49,560 nt of DNA from Klebsormidium nitens (taxonomy: Eukaryota > Streptophyta > Klebsormidiophyceae > Klebsormidiales > Klebsormidiaceae). Position numbers and translations under genes: made by a program. Numbering within the stretch: the stretch's first letter is position 1; the number at the start of each line of letters is the position of its first letter. Below are positions 8,290 to 16,312 of this stretch, piece after piece. The notes under the pieces were generated by a model. That model had not been told where the DNA came from. It was given only the letters and a program-made list of their open reading frames with translations, and made no database searches. The stretch is taken from contig DF237577.1 of assembly GCA_000708835.1 (NCBI GenBank), positions 1-49,560 of the forward strand, in the 5' to 3' direction.

Positions 8290-8979
8290 ACGGGGATGTT
8301 TGTCTGGTACTGCCTCATTGCTCTGCTGATCCTAGGCCTCCTCGTTGACTTCAAATCTGTCGAGCGCTTTACACCTTGGGCTGAGGTGAATCCAAGGCTA
8401 TATCAGAGGTACATCTCTTCTCCTGGAGTTTATTACCATTTTCGCCCAAAGTGTCGCCCCTGTTATGTCACGGGGGTAACATGAAAAGGTGATAAATAGC
8501 AATAATACCAGAGTTAACTGGCTATCCCTCAGTCGCCCAGCGTCCTTGGTAGGCAGAGCCTGACCAGAGTAACTGGGTACTGAAGAATACTGTTCCTTTT
8601 TGTGGACAAGTACTAATACTCCTATGCCATGCCGTAGACCTCCAACCCAAATCCAAGCGACGCTGGTACATTGCACAGAGTGCAATCGCGCTTCAGGGAA
8701 GCTCAAAGATGGGCCTTTTGATGGAGGTCTCATACCGTATGTTGACGGGGCACGCTTAGGACAGCACTAGCCACTCTTCCAGTCGGTAACAAGTGATTCT
8801 CATAATTAGAACATACAGTACCCCCTGACAATTTTGAGGGGGATTTGAACGCACTTTCCAGGTCTTCAAGCGTTACACACCACAAGCGACACTTTCGAGG
8901 AAACTGGTAATAACGAGCAGACCTCCTGTTCGTAAACTACCTGACCATACAAGTCCTTCATCGTGCATCACCTAAGCCT
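8290..8979. other. No gene supported
   Basis: Only short frames with no recognisable motif. A C-rich/G-rich imperfect stem at about 8820-8842 and a T-loop-like stretch near 8840 were considered as a tRNA remnant, but no cloverleaf forms. Confidence 0.4.
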
Positions 8980-9333
8980 TCATTTTTGTACCTGTACGCT
9001 CTCTGTCGTAGTCACTAGTGCTGTCCCGTAAGACTGTGTGGTCACGGAGGCTTCAAAAGTGTCGTCATACGAGCTGTGAACATAGACAGCAGGCAGCCCA
9101 TCAGGGGGATTCGCCATGCGGTTGATCATAAAGCCTAGCATCACCGCCAGCCGGTACACCTCCTCTGGCTTCTTCATGCAGCAGTCATGCTTTGCCAGCT
9201 CCTCGCGAGGTCCAGACCAAGTGCACCCCACCTTCCGTCCACAGACATCAAAGCTGTGCTCGCAGCTCACGCTGGAGCAGACGAGCTCATGAAACCATTT
9301 TGTCTCCGGCAGGTAGCTGCACACATTCACCAC
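8980..9333 (-). pseudogene. TRAF-type zinc-finger-like fragment
   Basis: The minus frame encodes SCEHSFDVCGRKVGCTWSGP then REELAKHDCC, which follows the C..C...GCxWxG...L..H...C spacing of TRAF/SIAH-type zinc fingers, and then a hydrophobic helix (YRLAVMLGFMINRM) and a threonine-rich tail. There is a stop just upstream and no ATG before the finger, so the 5' part is missing or lies in another exon. A small ORF with a CARDGC motif at 9470-9637 on the same strand could be the beginning of the same gene. TRAF fingers usually follow a RING domain in ubiquitin ligases. Confidence 0.4.
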
Positions 9334-9469
9334 CCCGCTTCAGCACATAATCTGCGCTTGGAGAGCTGACACACTATGTGTGACGAGCTGCACACCTCAC
9401 GACTAGTAAGAGCTTCGCAACTTCACCACTACACTCACGTGCCTCCGACAAGCAACCCGGATTGCAAAT

Positions 9470-9637
9470 TCACCTTCCGTTGCAGCCATCCCTCGCGCAT
9501 TTCACACCGGCGTCCTTCTTGAAGATGGGTTTGTAATCCAGCACCGAAAGCACAGTGGGGGCGGGCGGGCTTGAAAATCTGCCTGAAGGCAAGTACGATT
9601 CAAATTCGGGACCTGAGGCACTGTTGCAAGACTCCAT
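9470..9637 (-). CDS. Small ORF, possible 5' part of the zinc-finger gene
   Basis: ATG 9635-9637 opens 55 codons ending with KKDAGVKCARDGCNGR at TGA 9470-9472. The C-terminal CxxxxC pair resembles the beginning of a RING or TRAF zinc site, and the zinc-finger fragment at 8980-9333 lies downstream on the same strand. The ~135 bases between them have stops in every frame. Either two lesions separate the parts or this is an independent small gene. Confidence 0.35.
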   Translation of the reverse strand: MESCNSASGPEFESYLPSGRFSSPPAPTVLSVLDYKPIFKKDAGVKCARDGCNGR

Positions 9638-9834
9638 ATCGTTGGCAAAGGGTCTTCGATAACAACGATTGGGTTTTACGTTTTCGAGCCTGCTCTACTG
9701 CCTCTCAAACATTTTAGGAAACGTGGCGTCGATTGGCCGCCGATCGACCTAGGCCGCCACGACCTGCCACATCATGCCAATCCACGCACGAACACCAGGT
9801 CACGCACGTCAAACTGAAAGATCGTAGCACCTAT

Positions 9835-9846
9835 GCGCGTACGCGC
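9835..9846. other. Perfect 12-bp CpG palindrome
   Basis: GCGCGTACGCGC sits in a CpG-dense stretch (about 9830-9880) with further GCGCGC runs, between minus-strand genes and without a supported ORF. It could be a bidirectional regulatory element; function is unknown. Confidence 0.4.
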
Positions 9847-9980
9847 GCGTTACGGCGGTCGGTAGTTACGCGCGCGCCGGCCTCAATGTCAGTTTCGCAA
9901 ATAAGTGATTTCGGCAGCGCTCGTCGGCCTGCTCTTGCTGGCAACACGCCTCAACGTCGCTCGCATAGCACCAACCAAAG

Positions 9981-10235
9981 TTATAAGCCCATGATACGAA
10001 TCAACTCAAGACCGCGCCCCTCCGAATAGCTTGAGGGTTGCTGCACGATCGTCTCCTGAGCTCCGTGCCGCAGCAGGGACATGTCGCTGTGCATGTAGCC
10101 CAGGTGGTACAAGAGAGGCGTAAAAGCGGGATTGGGGCAGGTGTCCCTAGTGTTGCTTTTGTCGACGTACTCGACCAGGGTGTAAACGCAGGGGGGAAGA
10201 CATCTTAGCTTCTGAATAGGATTAACACAAACGCG
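9981..10235 (-). pseudogene. Ankyrin-like fragment continuing the BRO frame after TGA
   Basis: Directly after the TGA that ends the Bro-N protein (10236-10238) the same frame stays open for 84 codons to TAA 9981-9983. It contains NPAFTPLLYHLGYMHSDMSL then LRHGA, similar to the TPL...G....LL..GA core of an ankyrin repeat. There is no initiating ATG near its beginning. It may be a C-terminal extension lost through a stop codon, or a remnant of a neighbouring ankyrin gene, a very common family in giant viruses. Confidence 0.35.
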
Positions 10236-10904
10236 TCAGATTGTCTCAATCGTAAAGAGTATGCCTAGATTTCTGCAAACACGCTCTACCTTCTCCAACA
10301 ACGTGGGTTTAGGGTCAGACTTGTAACTGTATACATGTATACGCATTGTCTTTTCTGGGAAAGACAATCCATATACCATGACCTGGCCTATGGCTTCCTT
10401 GAAACCCTCAACCTTCTTGACCTCAATTATATGATCAGGGGTCACTATATCTACAAAACCCGTTTCACACTTTACTTCGATCTGTGACCCGGGTATTGAA
10501 GCTGCTAAGCGATCACGCACAACTTCTTCACGGCGTTGCTTCACACCTTCCTTCTTACAATCCGCCAGACCTGTTAGATACTTCTGCCACGCTTCCGTTT
10601 GATGCCTTTTAGAATCTTCTAACTTTGATTCTAAAATGGTTCCTTGCAGATGGCGGAAGGGAAGGCGAGACACAAGCATGTAAACACCCTCTTCGTTGAT
10701 GTACCTCGTGTGCAAAGTATTGTAATCAAGCGTGGCTTCTTGCCCGAGTGATATCAGAGCCTTATATGTTGTGCAACCATGACCGTTCTTAAATATTTTA
10801 TGGATGGCAGCAGCAGGTTGCGTGTATCCAAGAAGCAGTGCAACATCATTTGCCCTGAAGTACGGTGCTTTGTCTGGTCCCACAAATAGAATGTTGAGAT
10901 CCAT
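10236..10904 (-). CDS. Bro-N-like protein with a PD-(D/E)XK nuclease-like C-terminal domain
   Basis: ATG at 10904. The N-terminal ~85 residues follow a Bro-N/antirepressor pattern: LNILFVGPDKAPYFRANDVA, a LGYTQPAAAIHKI helix, and YINEEGVYMLVSRLPF. After a charged linker (KRHQTEAWQKYL) comes GFVDIVTPDHIIEVKKVEGF, with D, then E-x-K at the spacing of PD-(D/E)XK nuclease folds, followed by QVMVYGLSFP and an IHVYSYKSD strand. Bro-N proteins bind DNA and are widespread in large DNA viruses and phages; fusion to a restriction-type fold suggests a DNA-processing or homing role. The frame is intact, 222 residues. The nuclease assignment is from motif spacing only. Confidence 0.65.
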   Translation of the reverse strand: MDLNILFVGPDKAPYFRANDVALLLGYTQPAAAIHKIFKNGHGCTTYKALISLGQEATLDYNTLHTRYINEEGVYMLVSRLPFRHLQGTILESKLEDSKRHQTEAWQKYLTGLADCKKEGVKQRREEVVRDRLAASIPGSQIEVKCETGFVDIVTPDHIIEVKKVEGFKEAIGQVMVYGLSFPEKTMRIHVYSYKSDPKPTLLEKVERVCRNLGILFTIETI

Positions 10905-11000
10905 CTATTGACTTAAACCTCTCCTTGCCAATCCCCTAAGTGACGAGGTTTCAAACGCACCTGGACGCAAAACTTGCCCTAAGGCAGCTGCTCATCTCCC

Positions 11001-11133
11001 CGCGCAGATACACGGATAACAACCGATTTACCAAAACTATTTCAAACTTGAGATGTCGTGTTAGCTTCATAAGGAGACGGCCTGGAATCCCCGTGTGTTC
11101 TGTGTTTCGTGTGGTGCTATCGTCTACAACATT
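11001..11133 (+). repeat. Dispersed MITE-like repeat, copy B
   Basis: Begins GCGCAGATACACGGATAACA, contains CTATTTCAAACTTGAGATGT and CGTGTTAGC, and ends near TCTGTGTTTCGTGTGGTGC. It lies between the BRO gene start and the 3' end of the methyltransferase gene, with the same block order as copies A, C and D. Confidence 0.6.
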
Positions 11134-11311
11134 CACATTCTTACCGCCTGGCTTCACATCTGAATCTTCATCCCATGTGCTGACTGATATTGCTTTTTTC
11201 TACTCATTGCAAGAACGAAAGCACAGGGCCTTTTCCTCTGAAGCCACGTTTGTGACCTCGTGTGCCCAGACTGTGGCTGGTCGGAATTCTTCACAAATGG
11301 GACGCGAAGAA

Positions 11312-11881
11312 TCAGCTTCTCTCAAGTTGGATGGCAAAACTCATGTATCCGTCCTCTGCAATGTGCGACACCTCCAGACCGTTCTCCGCACAGAACTCGT
11401 CCACTGCTCGTTGCACGCCAAATGTATATTCGAAAGAACACTTCTTTGGATTCGACCCGTAATCGTGTCCACATATGTATCCCCCCACTTTAACCCTCGT
11501 CAGTGCTGCTGCAAGATCCCGCTTGGCACCTTCGTATGTATGGTTCCCGTCGATATAGATTAGATCGAAATACCCCATGTAGAATTGCAAGATCTCTTGC
11601 GGGGACCATGTCCTGTGAATGAAAACCCGGTCGTCATCTTCGAAGCGCCCCCGTACGTAATCAAATGCAGCGTCCCCGGGACATGTGCGGATAGAATTCC
11701 CATCACGATCACCGCTCATTAGCTGTCCCTCGAATGGATCTATGAGGTGCAATTCCGAGGGCTCCAGTGACAGCATGAACGCAGAAAAATCACCCAGAAA
11801 CACTCCCATTTCTGCCAACTTCCAGCCTGGCTCTATGATCACTCGAAGCATGTCCTCTCTGCACTCGTGATGGATAGCCAT
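11312..11881 (-). CDS. Class I SAM-dependent methyltransferase (Methyltransf_24-like)
   Basis: ATG at 11881, 189 residues, intact. Motif I is represented by LAEMGVFLGDFSAFML (the usual EIGxxxGxxS), the acidic end of strand 2 by LHLIDPFEGQ, and the diagnostic stretch YFDLIYIDGNHTYEGAKRDL then VGGYICGHDYG matches the Methyltransf_24 family, whose IDGxHxYexvxxDl...GGxixxHDy is conserved. These enzymes methylate small molecules, sugars or caffeoyl-CoA-like substrates using SAM, often near glycan genes in viruses and bacteria. No glycosyltransferase is visible nearby, so the substrate is unknown. It stands upstream of a small membrane protein on the same strand and appears undamaged. Confidence 0.75.
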   Translation of the reverse strand: MAIHHECREDMLRVIIEPGWKLAEMGVFLGDFSAFMLSLEPSELHLIDPFEGQLMSGDRDGNSIRTCPGDAAFDYVRGRFEDDDRVFIHRTWSPQEILQFYMGYFDLIYIDGNHTYEGAKRDLAAALTRVKVGGYICGHDYGSNPKKCSFEYTFGVQRAVDEFCAENGLEVSHIAEDGYMSFAIQLERS

Positions 11882-11984
11882 GCAGTTGCCTACTAATCAG
11901 TAAGCTAAATGTAGAACGTCACTGGGCCGCACGAAGAAGCCACCAACCATTATCTTACACCGGCAGCGTCCGACTCCTTATGGC

Positions 11985-12212
11985 CTAAGTGAACCCTAAG
12001 ATGCGGTTCACTTGCACTTGCTTGAACACTGTGATGATGGTGGGCCCTCCCGAAACGGCGCAAGCTCCCCAAAGGAATACGAAAGCGTCCCAATAGTCTA
12101 TGCGACCAAAGTGGAACATCTTGGGTTCTACATAATTGTATGACAGCAGGAAGATAGCTGGCGCTGCGAATACGTCAGCCAGGCCCGAAAAGAGCAGGCT
12201 GACAGCATCCAT
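11985..12212 (-). CDS. Small two-pass membrane protein
   Basis: ATG at 12212, 75 residues. Two hydrophobic segments (VFAAPAIFLLSY and WDAFVFLWGACAVSGGPTII) flank a short loop with FHFGRIDYWDA. Length, topology and the loop pattern resemble small membrane proteins found in many algal giant viruses, but I cannot assign a family. The frame is intact. Confidence 0.55.
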   Translation of the reverse strand: MDAVSLLFSGLADVFAAPAIFLLSYNYVEPKMFHFGRIDYWDAFVFLWGACAVSGGPTIITVFKQVQVNRILGFT

Positions 12213-12297
12213 TTGATCCTAAGATTTCTGCAATGCTCGTTCCCCTAAGTGTTGCGTTAGTGGAAGGAAGGAGAACTACTTTTCTCAGCATTCTTAA

Positions 12298-12636
12298 ATG
12301 GCGACGGCAGCCTACTCACAAAAGGTCTTTGCACTGCACAATAGCACCATCTCCCCTCCAACCATCCCCAGGCAGCAGCGCCATGTTGGCCGCTTTTGTG
12401 TCAAGGTGACAACGGACGTCGTCGACGGGAACGGAATGAGACGCATGACGTTCAAGGGATATGGCCCCGACGAAGACGTGATCGTCAGAAAGACGATTGC
12501 AGCTCGCAACAAGCACAAACGAGAGGAAGATTGGGTGACGGAGCCGTTGGTCACAACGGTGGGCATCTGCGACTTGTGCGACAACAGAATTGAAGTCTAC
12601 AACATGCGATCCCAGTCTTGCTACCACTTGCTATAA
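12298..12636 (+). CDS. Hypothetical protein with a possible CxxC zinc site
   Basis: ATG at 12298, 112 residues, stop TAA 12634-12636. It is basic in the middle (RNKHKREEDW) and has a late ICDLCDNRIEVYNMRSQSC segment that could bind zinc. It diverges from the small membrane protein gene across an 85-bp spacer and converges with the next gene 7 bases downstream, tight packing typical of a viral genome. The family is unknown. Confidence 0.5.
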   Translation: MATAAYSQKVFALHNSTISPPTIPRQQRHVGRFCVKVTTDVVDGNGMRRMTFKGYGPDEDVIVRKTIAARNKHKREEDWVTEPLVTTVGICDLCDNRIEVYNMRSQSCYHLL

Positions 12637-12643
12637 CAGCTGA

Positions 12644-12961
12644 CTACTCATACTCTTCTCCGACTACGTCGCTGGCCGCACCGTAACGACCCAAGAAGTC
12701 GTTCTTCATGCTTCGCCAATTTCGCCAACCGACATAGCCCCCTCTGACGCGCCGCTTCTTCAGGATCTTCTGCAACACCAGATTCTCCATCGCGACCTTT
12801 TCTCTCTGATTCGAAGGCACCTCCTCGGCCCGCAGCCCCATCGCCGTCGGGTCCGCAGAGATCTCACTGACCTCTGCAGTAATCATTCGCTCGACCGCAA
12901 TGCACGTCATGATCCTCTCTTTGCGTGCTTCTTGCATAGCCTCCCAGAGAGCCTGTGCCAT
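12644..12961 (-). CDS. Hypothetical basic helical protein
   Basis: ATG at 12959-12961, 105 residues. Helical N-terminus (MAQALWEAMQEARKERIM) and a basic patch LQKILKKRRVRGGYVGWRNW, ending acidic. It converges with the preceding gene with a 7-base gap. I do not recognise it; the basic, tryptophan-containing patch suggests nucleic-acid or membrane contact. Confidence 0.5.
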   Translation of the reverse strand: MAQALWEAMQEARKERIMTCIAVERMITAEVSEISADPTAMGLRAEEVPSNQREKVAMENLVLQKILKKRRVRGGYVGWRNWRSMKNDFLGRYGAASDVVGEEYE

Positions 12962-13072
12962 CTCCAGTTCGAGCAGCTGCTGTGGAGGGCTGAGGTCCTA
13001 TGTAGTCGGGAACTCCGAGTCCATTCCGTACCTACATGCCCGAAAAAATGATCATCCATCACAGCGCACGCC

Positions 13073-14247
13073 ATGCAACACTATAGCAAGAGCGACGAAA
13101 TTTTGGGGTCGAGCGAATTTAAGACAGTCTACTCTGGCTTCGATCACAAGCAGGGGGTGGCGATCGCTTGGTCGGTGATAGACCTGAAGTCAGGTGAGTG
13201 CACGGACCAGCTGGTGCGGACGCTCCAGCTCATTCAACGTGTGGAGCACGACCATATAGTGTGCATCCACGACTGGTTTTTGGACACCGACGCAGGAAAG
13301 ATGCACGTGGTCACTGACCCGGCAATCTCCAAGACCTCCTGAAAGCTGCCGGCTAGATGGACGAGATCGTCTTGAGAAGGTGGGGATTCGACCTGCTGAC
13401 GGCCATCTCCTACGTTCACAGCCTCAACGGCCCCCTCCTGATCCGGAACCTGCGCATGGGGAACGTGCTCATCCATCAGGACGTGGGAATCATCAAGCTC
13501 GACCTGCTCAGCGTCTCGTTCATATTCACCTCCCACGGGCACGCGAGAGAGAAGGTGGAGCAGATTCGGATCATGGCCCCCGAATGCGTCCTCGGCCCGA
13601 CGGACGAGAGGGTGGACGTCTACGGTTTCGGAATGGTCATGCTGGAGGCAGCCACCAGGGTGCAGCCCTACAAGGAGTGCAGCACGTTCGCGAGCCTCTT
13701 CGACAAGGTCACCCACTTCCAGCCGCCCACTGCTCTCGCCCAGGTGCAGAACAGCGGCCTCCGCGACATCATAAGAAAGACATTCCTGAGAGCAGCCGAC
13801 CGGCCCTCTGCCCAAGAATTACTCCAGCTCCCCTATTTCCGATTCGAGCCCAGCCTGTGGGGCATGCACGTCGTGGTGATCGACGACGACCCAGTGAATC
13901 TCAAGGTGTGCTCCAGACTGCTGGAGAAGGAGGGTGTCACGGTCGTCCCTTGCAGCACCTTTGGTGAAGTGGTCACCTTGCTATCCACGAGGGCCTTTTC
14001 GGCCGTCATCACGGACATCATCATGCCCCAGATGAACGGCCTCGAGCTGACCAAGAAGCTGCGGCAGCTGAGGTACAACTCCCTCATGATCATCGGAGTG
14101 AGCGCAGTAAAGAGAGACGACATGGACGAACGCATGGGGGAGAGCGGCATGGATGCGTTTCTCCAGAAGCCGTTCAACTTTGAGAACCTCAGGGTCGCTT
14201 TCACGCGGGCCCGCCTGAAGAGGACCTCGAGCGCAAAGGACCTTTGA
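13073..14247 (+). pseudogene. WNK-like pseudokinase fused to a response-regulator receiver domain, frame-broken
   Basis: ATG at 13073 opens a kinase N-lobe resembling WNK kinases (EILGSSEFKTVYSGFD then GVAIAWSVIDL; no VAIK lysine). Near 13318 the frame shifts, and the correct frame (GNLQDLLKAAG) meets TAG at 13354-13356 before resuming at ATG 13357. In the C-lobe HRD is replaced by IRNLRMGNVLI and DFG by DLLS, so even an intact copy would lack the catalytic aspartates; MAPE and the DVYGFGMVMLE helix are kept. A receiver domain follows from about 13860 with all key residues: VVVIDDDP, phospho-acceptor VITDIIMPQMNG, GVSA and the LQKPF lysine. The gene ends at TGA 14245-14247, just before the right repeat array. 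This fusion is unusual. The second open part could still encode C-lobe plus receiver. Confidence 0.7.
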
Positions 14248-14262
14248 GCCCCGGGAAACTTA

Positions 14263-14672
14263 CCGGTATGGCCTTACTACATACATATTCCCAACTGAGG
14301 CCCAAGGGGGAAACTCCCTACTGCTTATTTGTTATATTTTTCTTCTGAAAAGTCGAATATAATATCTCGTGACTTTTTGCCCGGTGTGGCCTTACTACAT
14401 ACATATTCGTACTCGAGGCCCAAGGGGGAAACTCCCTACTGCTTATTTGTTATATTTTTCTTCTGAAAAGTCGAATATAATATTTGGTCTCTTTTCCGGT
14501 ATGGTCTTAGTTACATACATATTCCCATAAAGGTCCCAAAGGAGAACCCTCGCACTGCTTATTTGTTATAAAAATTTTCCTCTGTCCAGAAGAAAAACTT
14601 TATAACAAATTACAGTACGAGAGTTCCGAAGCCCCCTGGCCGTTGCTGATATGTATGTATGTAAGCCCACCC
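14263..14672. repeat. Right inverted repeat array of the virus-like cassette
   Basis: Three direct units begin at CCGGTATGG 14263, CCGGTGTGG 14381 and CCGGTATGG 14496 (periods 118 and 115), each with CTTACTACATACATATTC, GGCCCAAGGGGGAAACTCCC, CTGCTTATTTGTTAT and CTTCTGAAAAGTCG. A hairpin follows, then one unit in reverse orientation to about 14672. The array is the inverted counterpart of 4840-5105. Confidence 0.8.
14561..14610. other. AT-rich hairpin at the right array
   Basis: ATTTGTTATAAA (14561-14572) pairs perfectly with TTTATAACAAAT (14599-14610), enclosing a CTTCTG-like inner stem. It marks the orientation switch between repeat units and lies between convergent genes, so a 3'-end processing role is also conceivable. 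Confidence 0.7.
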
Positions 14673-14927
14673 CAATCGAAATCTGAAAGGAAGGGGACGG
14701 GACTCACCTCTCTGCCCCGGTGCTGCCGCCCTCTCCCGCGTCTCCCGCAAGTCCCTAAGTGCCCGTTGCGCCGCCCACCACCTCTGGAAGGTGCTGGCGA
14801 TAGGAGCGTTCGGGTCCAGCGCTCGGAAGGGCTCCCGCTCCGGCTCGTTCCGGAAGTAGAGGTGGCGGTGCTGCTGGTGGAGGCCGTCTGGAGGTGTGTT
14901 CCCGAGCACGAGGATCGTCGCAGCCAT
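14610..14927 (-). CDS. Hypothetical protein, N-terminal part running into the repeat
   Basis: ATG at 14925-14927 opens MAATILVLGNTPPDG, followed by FRNEPEREPFRALDPNAP and a helical FQRWWAAQRALRDLRETRER. Beyond about 14675 the frame runs into the inverted repeat unit, so the last ~20 residues are repeat-derived. It is probably truncated there. A C-terminal fragment of unknown identity on the same strand at the opposite end of the cassette (4700-4838) could be its other half. Confidence 0.4.
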   Translation of the reverse strand: MAATILVLGNTPPDGLHQQHRHLYFRNEPEREPFRALDPNAPIASTFQRWWAAQRALRDLRETRERAAAPGQRGESRPLPFRFRLGWAYIHTYQQRPGGFGTLVL

Positions 14928-15211
14928 CTCTTGGAATGAGGATTCTGGAGAAAGAAGAAAGCCTTAAGTAAGGGTTGCTGATGGCGAGCTGTGGCGTGAT
15001 CTGTGGCGCACCCTGGCAAGTTCGTGGCAGGTTGTGGCCTGCCGCGACACTCCACGGCACTTCGCTCCACCAAACATCAATTGTCACCTCAAACTCTAAT
15101 ACACCTTCCCGGGCAATTTGTCGAATGTATATTGAATTCTCGGCCCGTCAGCACAGACTTTCACAATGTATGAGACAAAGCCTCACCTACATCCTTCAGC
15201 AGTGAAGCTTC

Positions 15212-16312
15212 TCATGACCCTTGAACATCCGGTAGCATGGGTCGCACATGAGCACCTCCTTCCCGTACCAACGGTCCTGGAATACCCCGCCTCTTCAGCA
15301 GCCTGCTCTTTCCCGGAACATGTTCCGGGTGCGTGCAGGACTCATCTCTCTTTGAGCGTTTGTGCAAAGAAAATGAGGCCTTCTGCTTCCTCTTCCCCCT
15401 CCCTTTTCTAGGTGCATGCAGGAGCTGATATGGCCTGCTCGCCTCTGTTGCTGAGCTGCTCTTACCCGCGGCCACTGCCTCTGAGACCACGACTGCCTCC
15501 CGTTGTGAAAGCTGCCGCAGGCTGACACCCAGAACCTCTGCTATGCCCCTACGCTGCCGACCAATCTCCACCCTCGCATCGCTCGAGGACAAGCCTTGAG
15601 CTTGCACATCAGCTCTAAGCGACGCACCCAACCCCACCAAACTTTGCTCTGAAACAAAGAGGGAACCTCCGAATCCAAAGGAGTGTTTGGTGGTGCTTAC
15701 AGCATGTCCACACCCAGCAGGTATGAAAACCAGGTCCCCCCCGTTTGCTACAAAAGTGATGTCAGGTTCCGGCATACCTTTGCCACTTTTGAGCCCTGCC
15801 AAGAAAGCCCTCTTTGACGGTCCGTGAGGATTCCAGAAGCTCCACACCTTCTGACCTCTGACGAGTGCCATCCAACCCAGAGTACCAGCAAAGTCGACAT
15901 GGGCCCGAGTGTAGAAACCCTCATCAGATGCTACAATACTGAGAGAGGAGTGCGTGGGATCCTCGAGGAGATCAGGCAGCACATCCTTACCAACAGAGAA
16001 AGGCTGGATGAGGTCTAATATGGGAGAGGTCTTTGGCAGGTAATGCTCAAATACAGCCCTCGGTCTTCCGCTCTCCTTAGGATGCTCCAGGAATGTTTCC
16101 AGGGGGCAGGGCCGCTTGATGATGGCCTGCTCTGCAGTTTCAAGGTTCTGGAAGAATGCTTTTTCAACGAGGTCTTTGCCATGGTATTGGACTACAGCAG
16201 CCTCCGAAGTGGGACTACATATCTGCTAGGCACCTCCTCGGACAATCTGGGGAAGGTGGAGCGCCTCCCCGGCGAACCCAAAATCCATACAACCGACCCG
16301 AAAGAAAACGTC
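15212..16312 (-). pseudogene. JmjC-type 2-oxoglutarate oxygenase-like protein with in-frame TAG
   Basis: The minus strand has an acceptor-like polypyrimidine-CAG ending at 16313, then an open frame from 16312 (MDFGFAGEALHLPQIV) interrupted by TAG at 16226-16228, continuing in frame to TGA 15212-15214. The region around 15.7-15.95 kb is a cupin: the HVDFAGTLGWMALVRGQKVW stretch supplies the HxD iron ligands, and GGDLVFIPAGCGHAV the distal histidine, as in JmjC hydroxylases/demethylases. The C-terminus is basic and nuclear-like (RKGRGKRKQKASF). Hydroxylation of a protein or histone is expected for the family. Upstream exons beyond 16312 are not resolved. The TAG is the only lesion seen in 367 codons. 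Confidence 0.65.

Noticed and set aside
8815-8880. tRNA-like T-loop and paired G/C stretch
   Set aside because: No acceptor, D or anticodon arms could be drawn; the stem is a simple imperfect inverted repeat.
9733-10029. Plus-strand 98-codon frame
   Set aside because: No ATG start, basic low-information composition, and it crosses the CpG palindrome and the antisense ankyrin-like frame.
14263-14672. CRISPR-like array
   Set aside because: Units are ~115 bp direct copies without unique spacers and one is inverted; there are no cas genes and the locus is eukaryotic.
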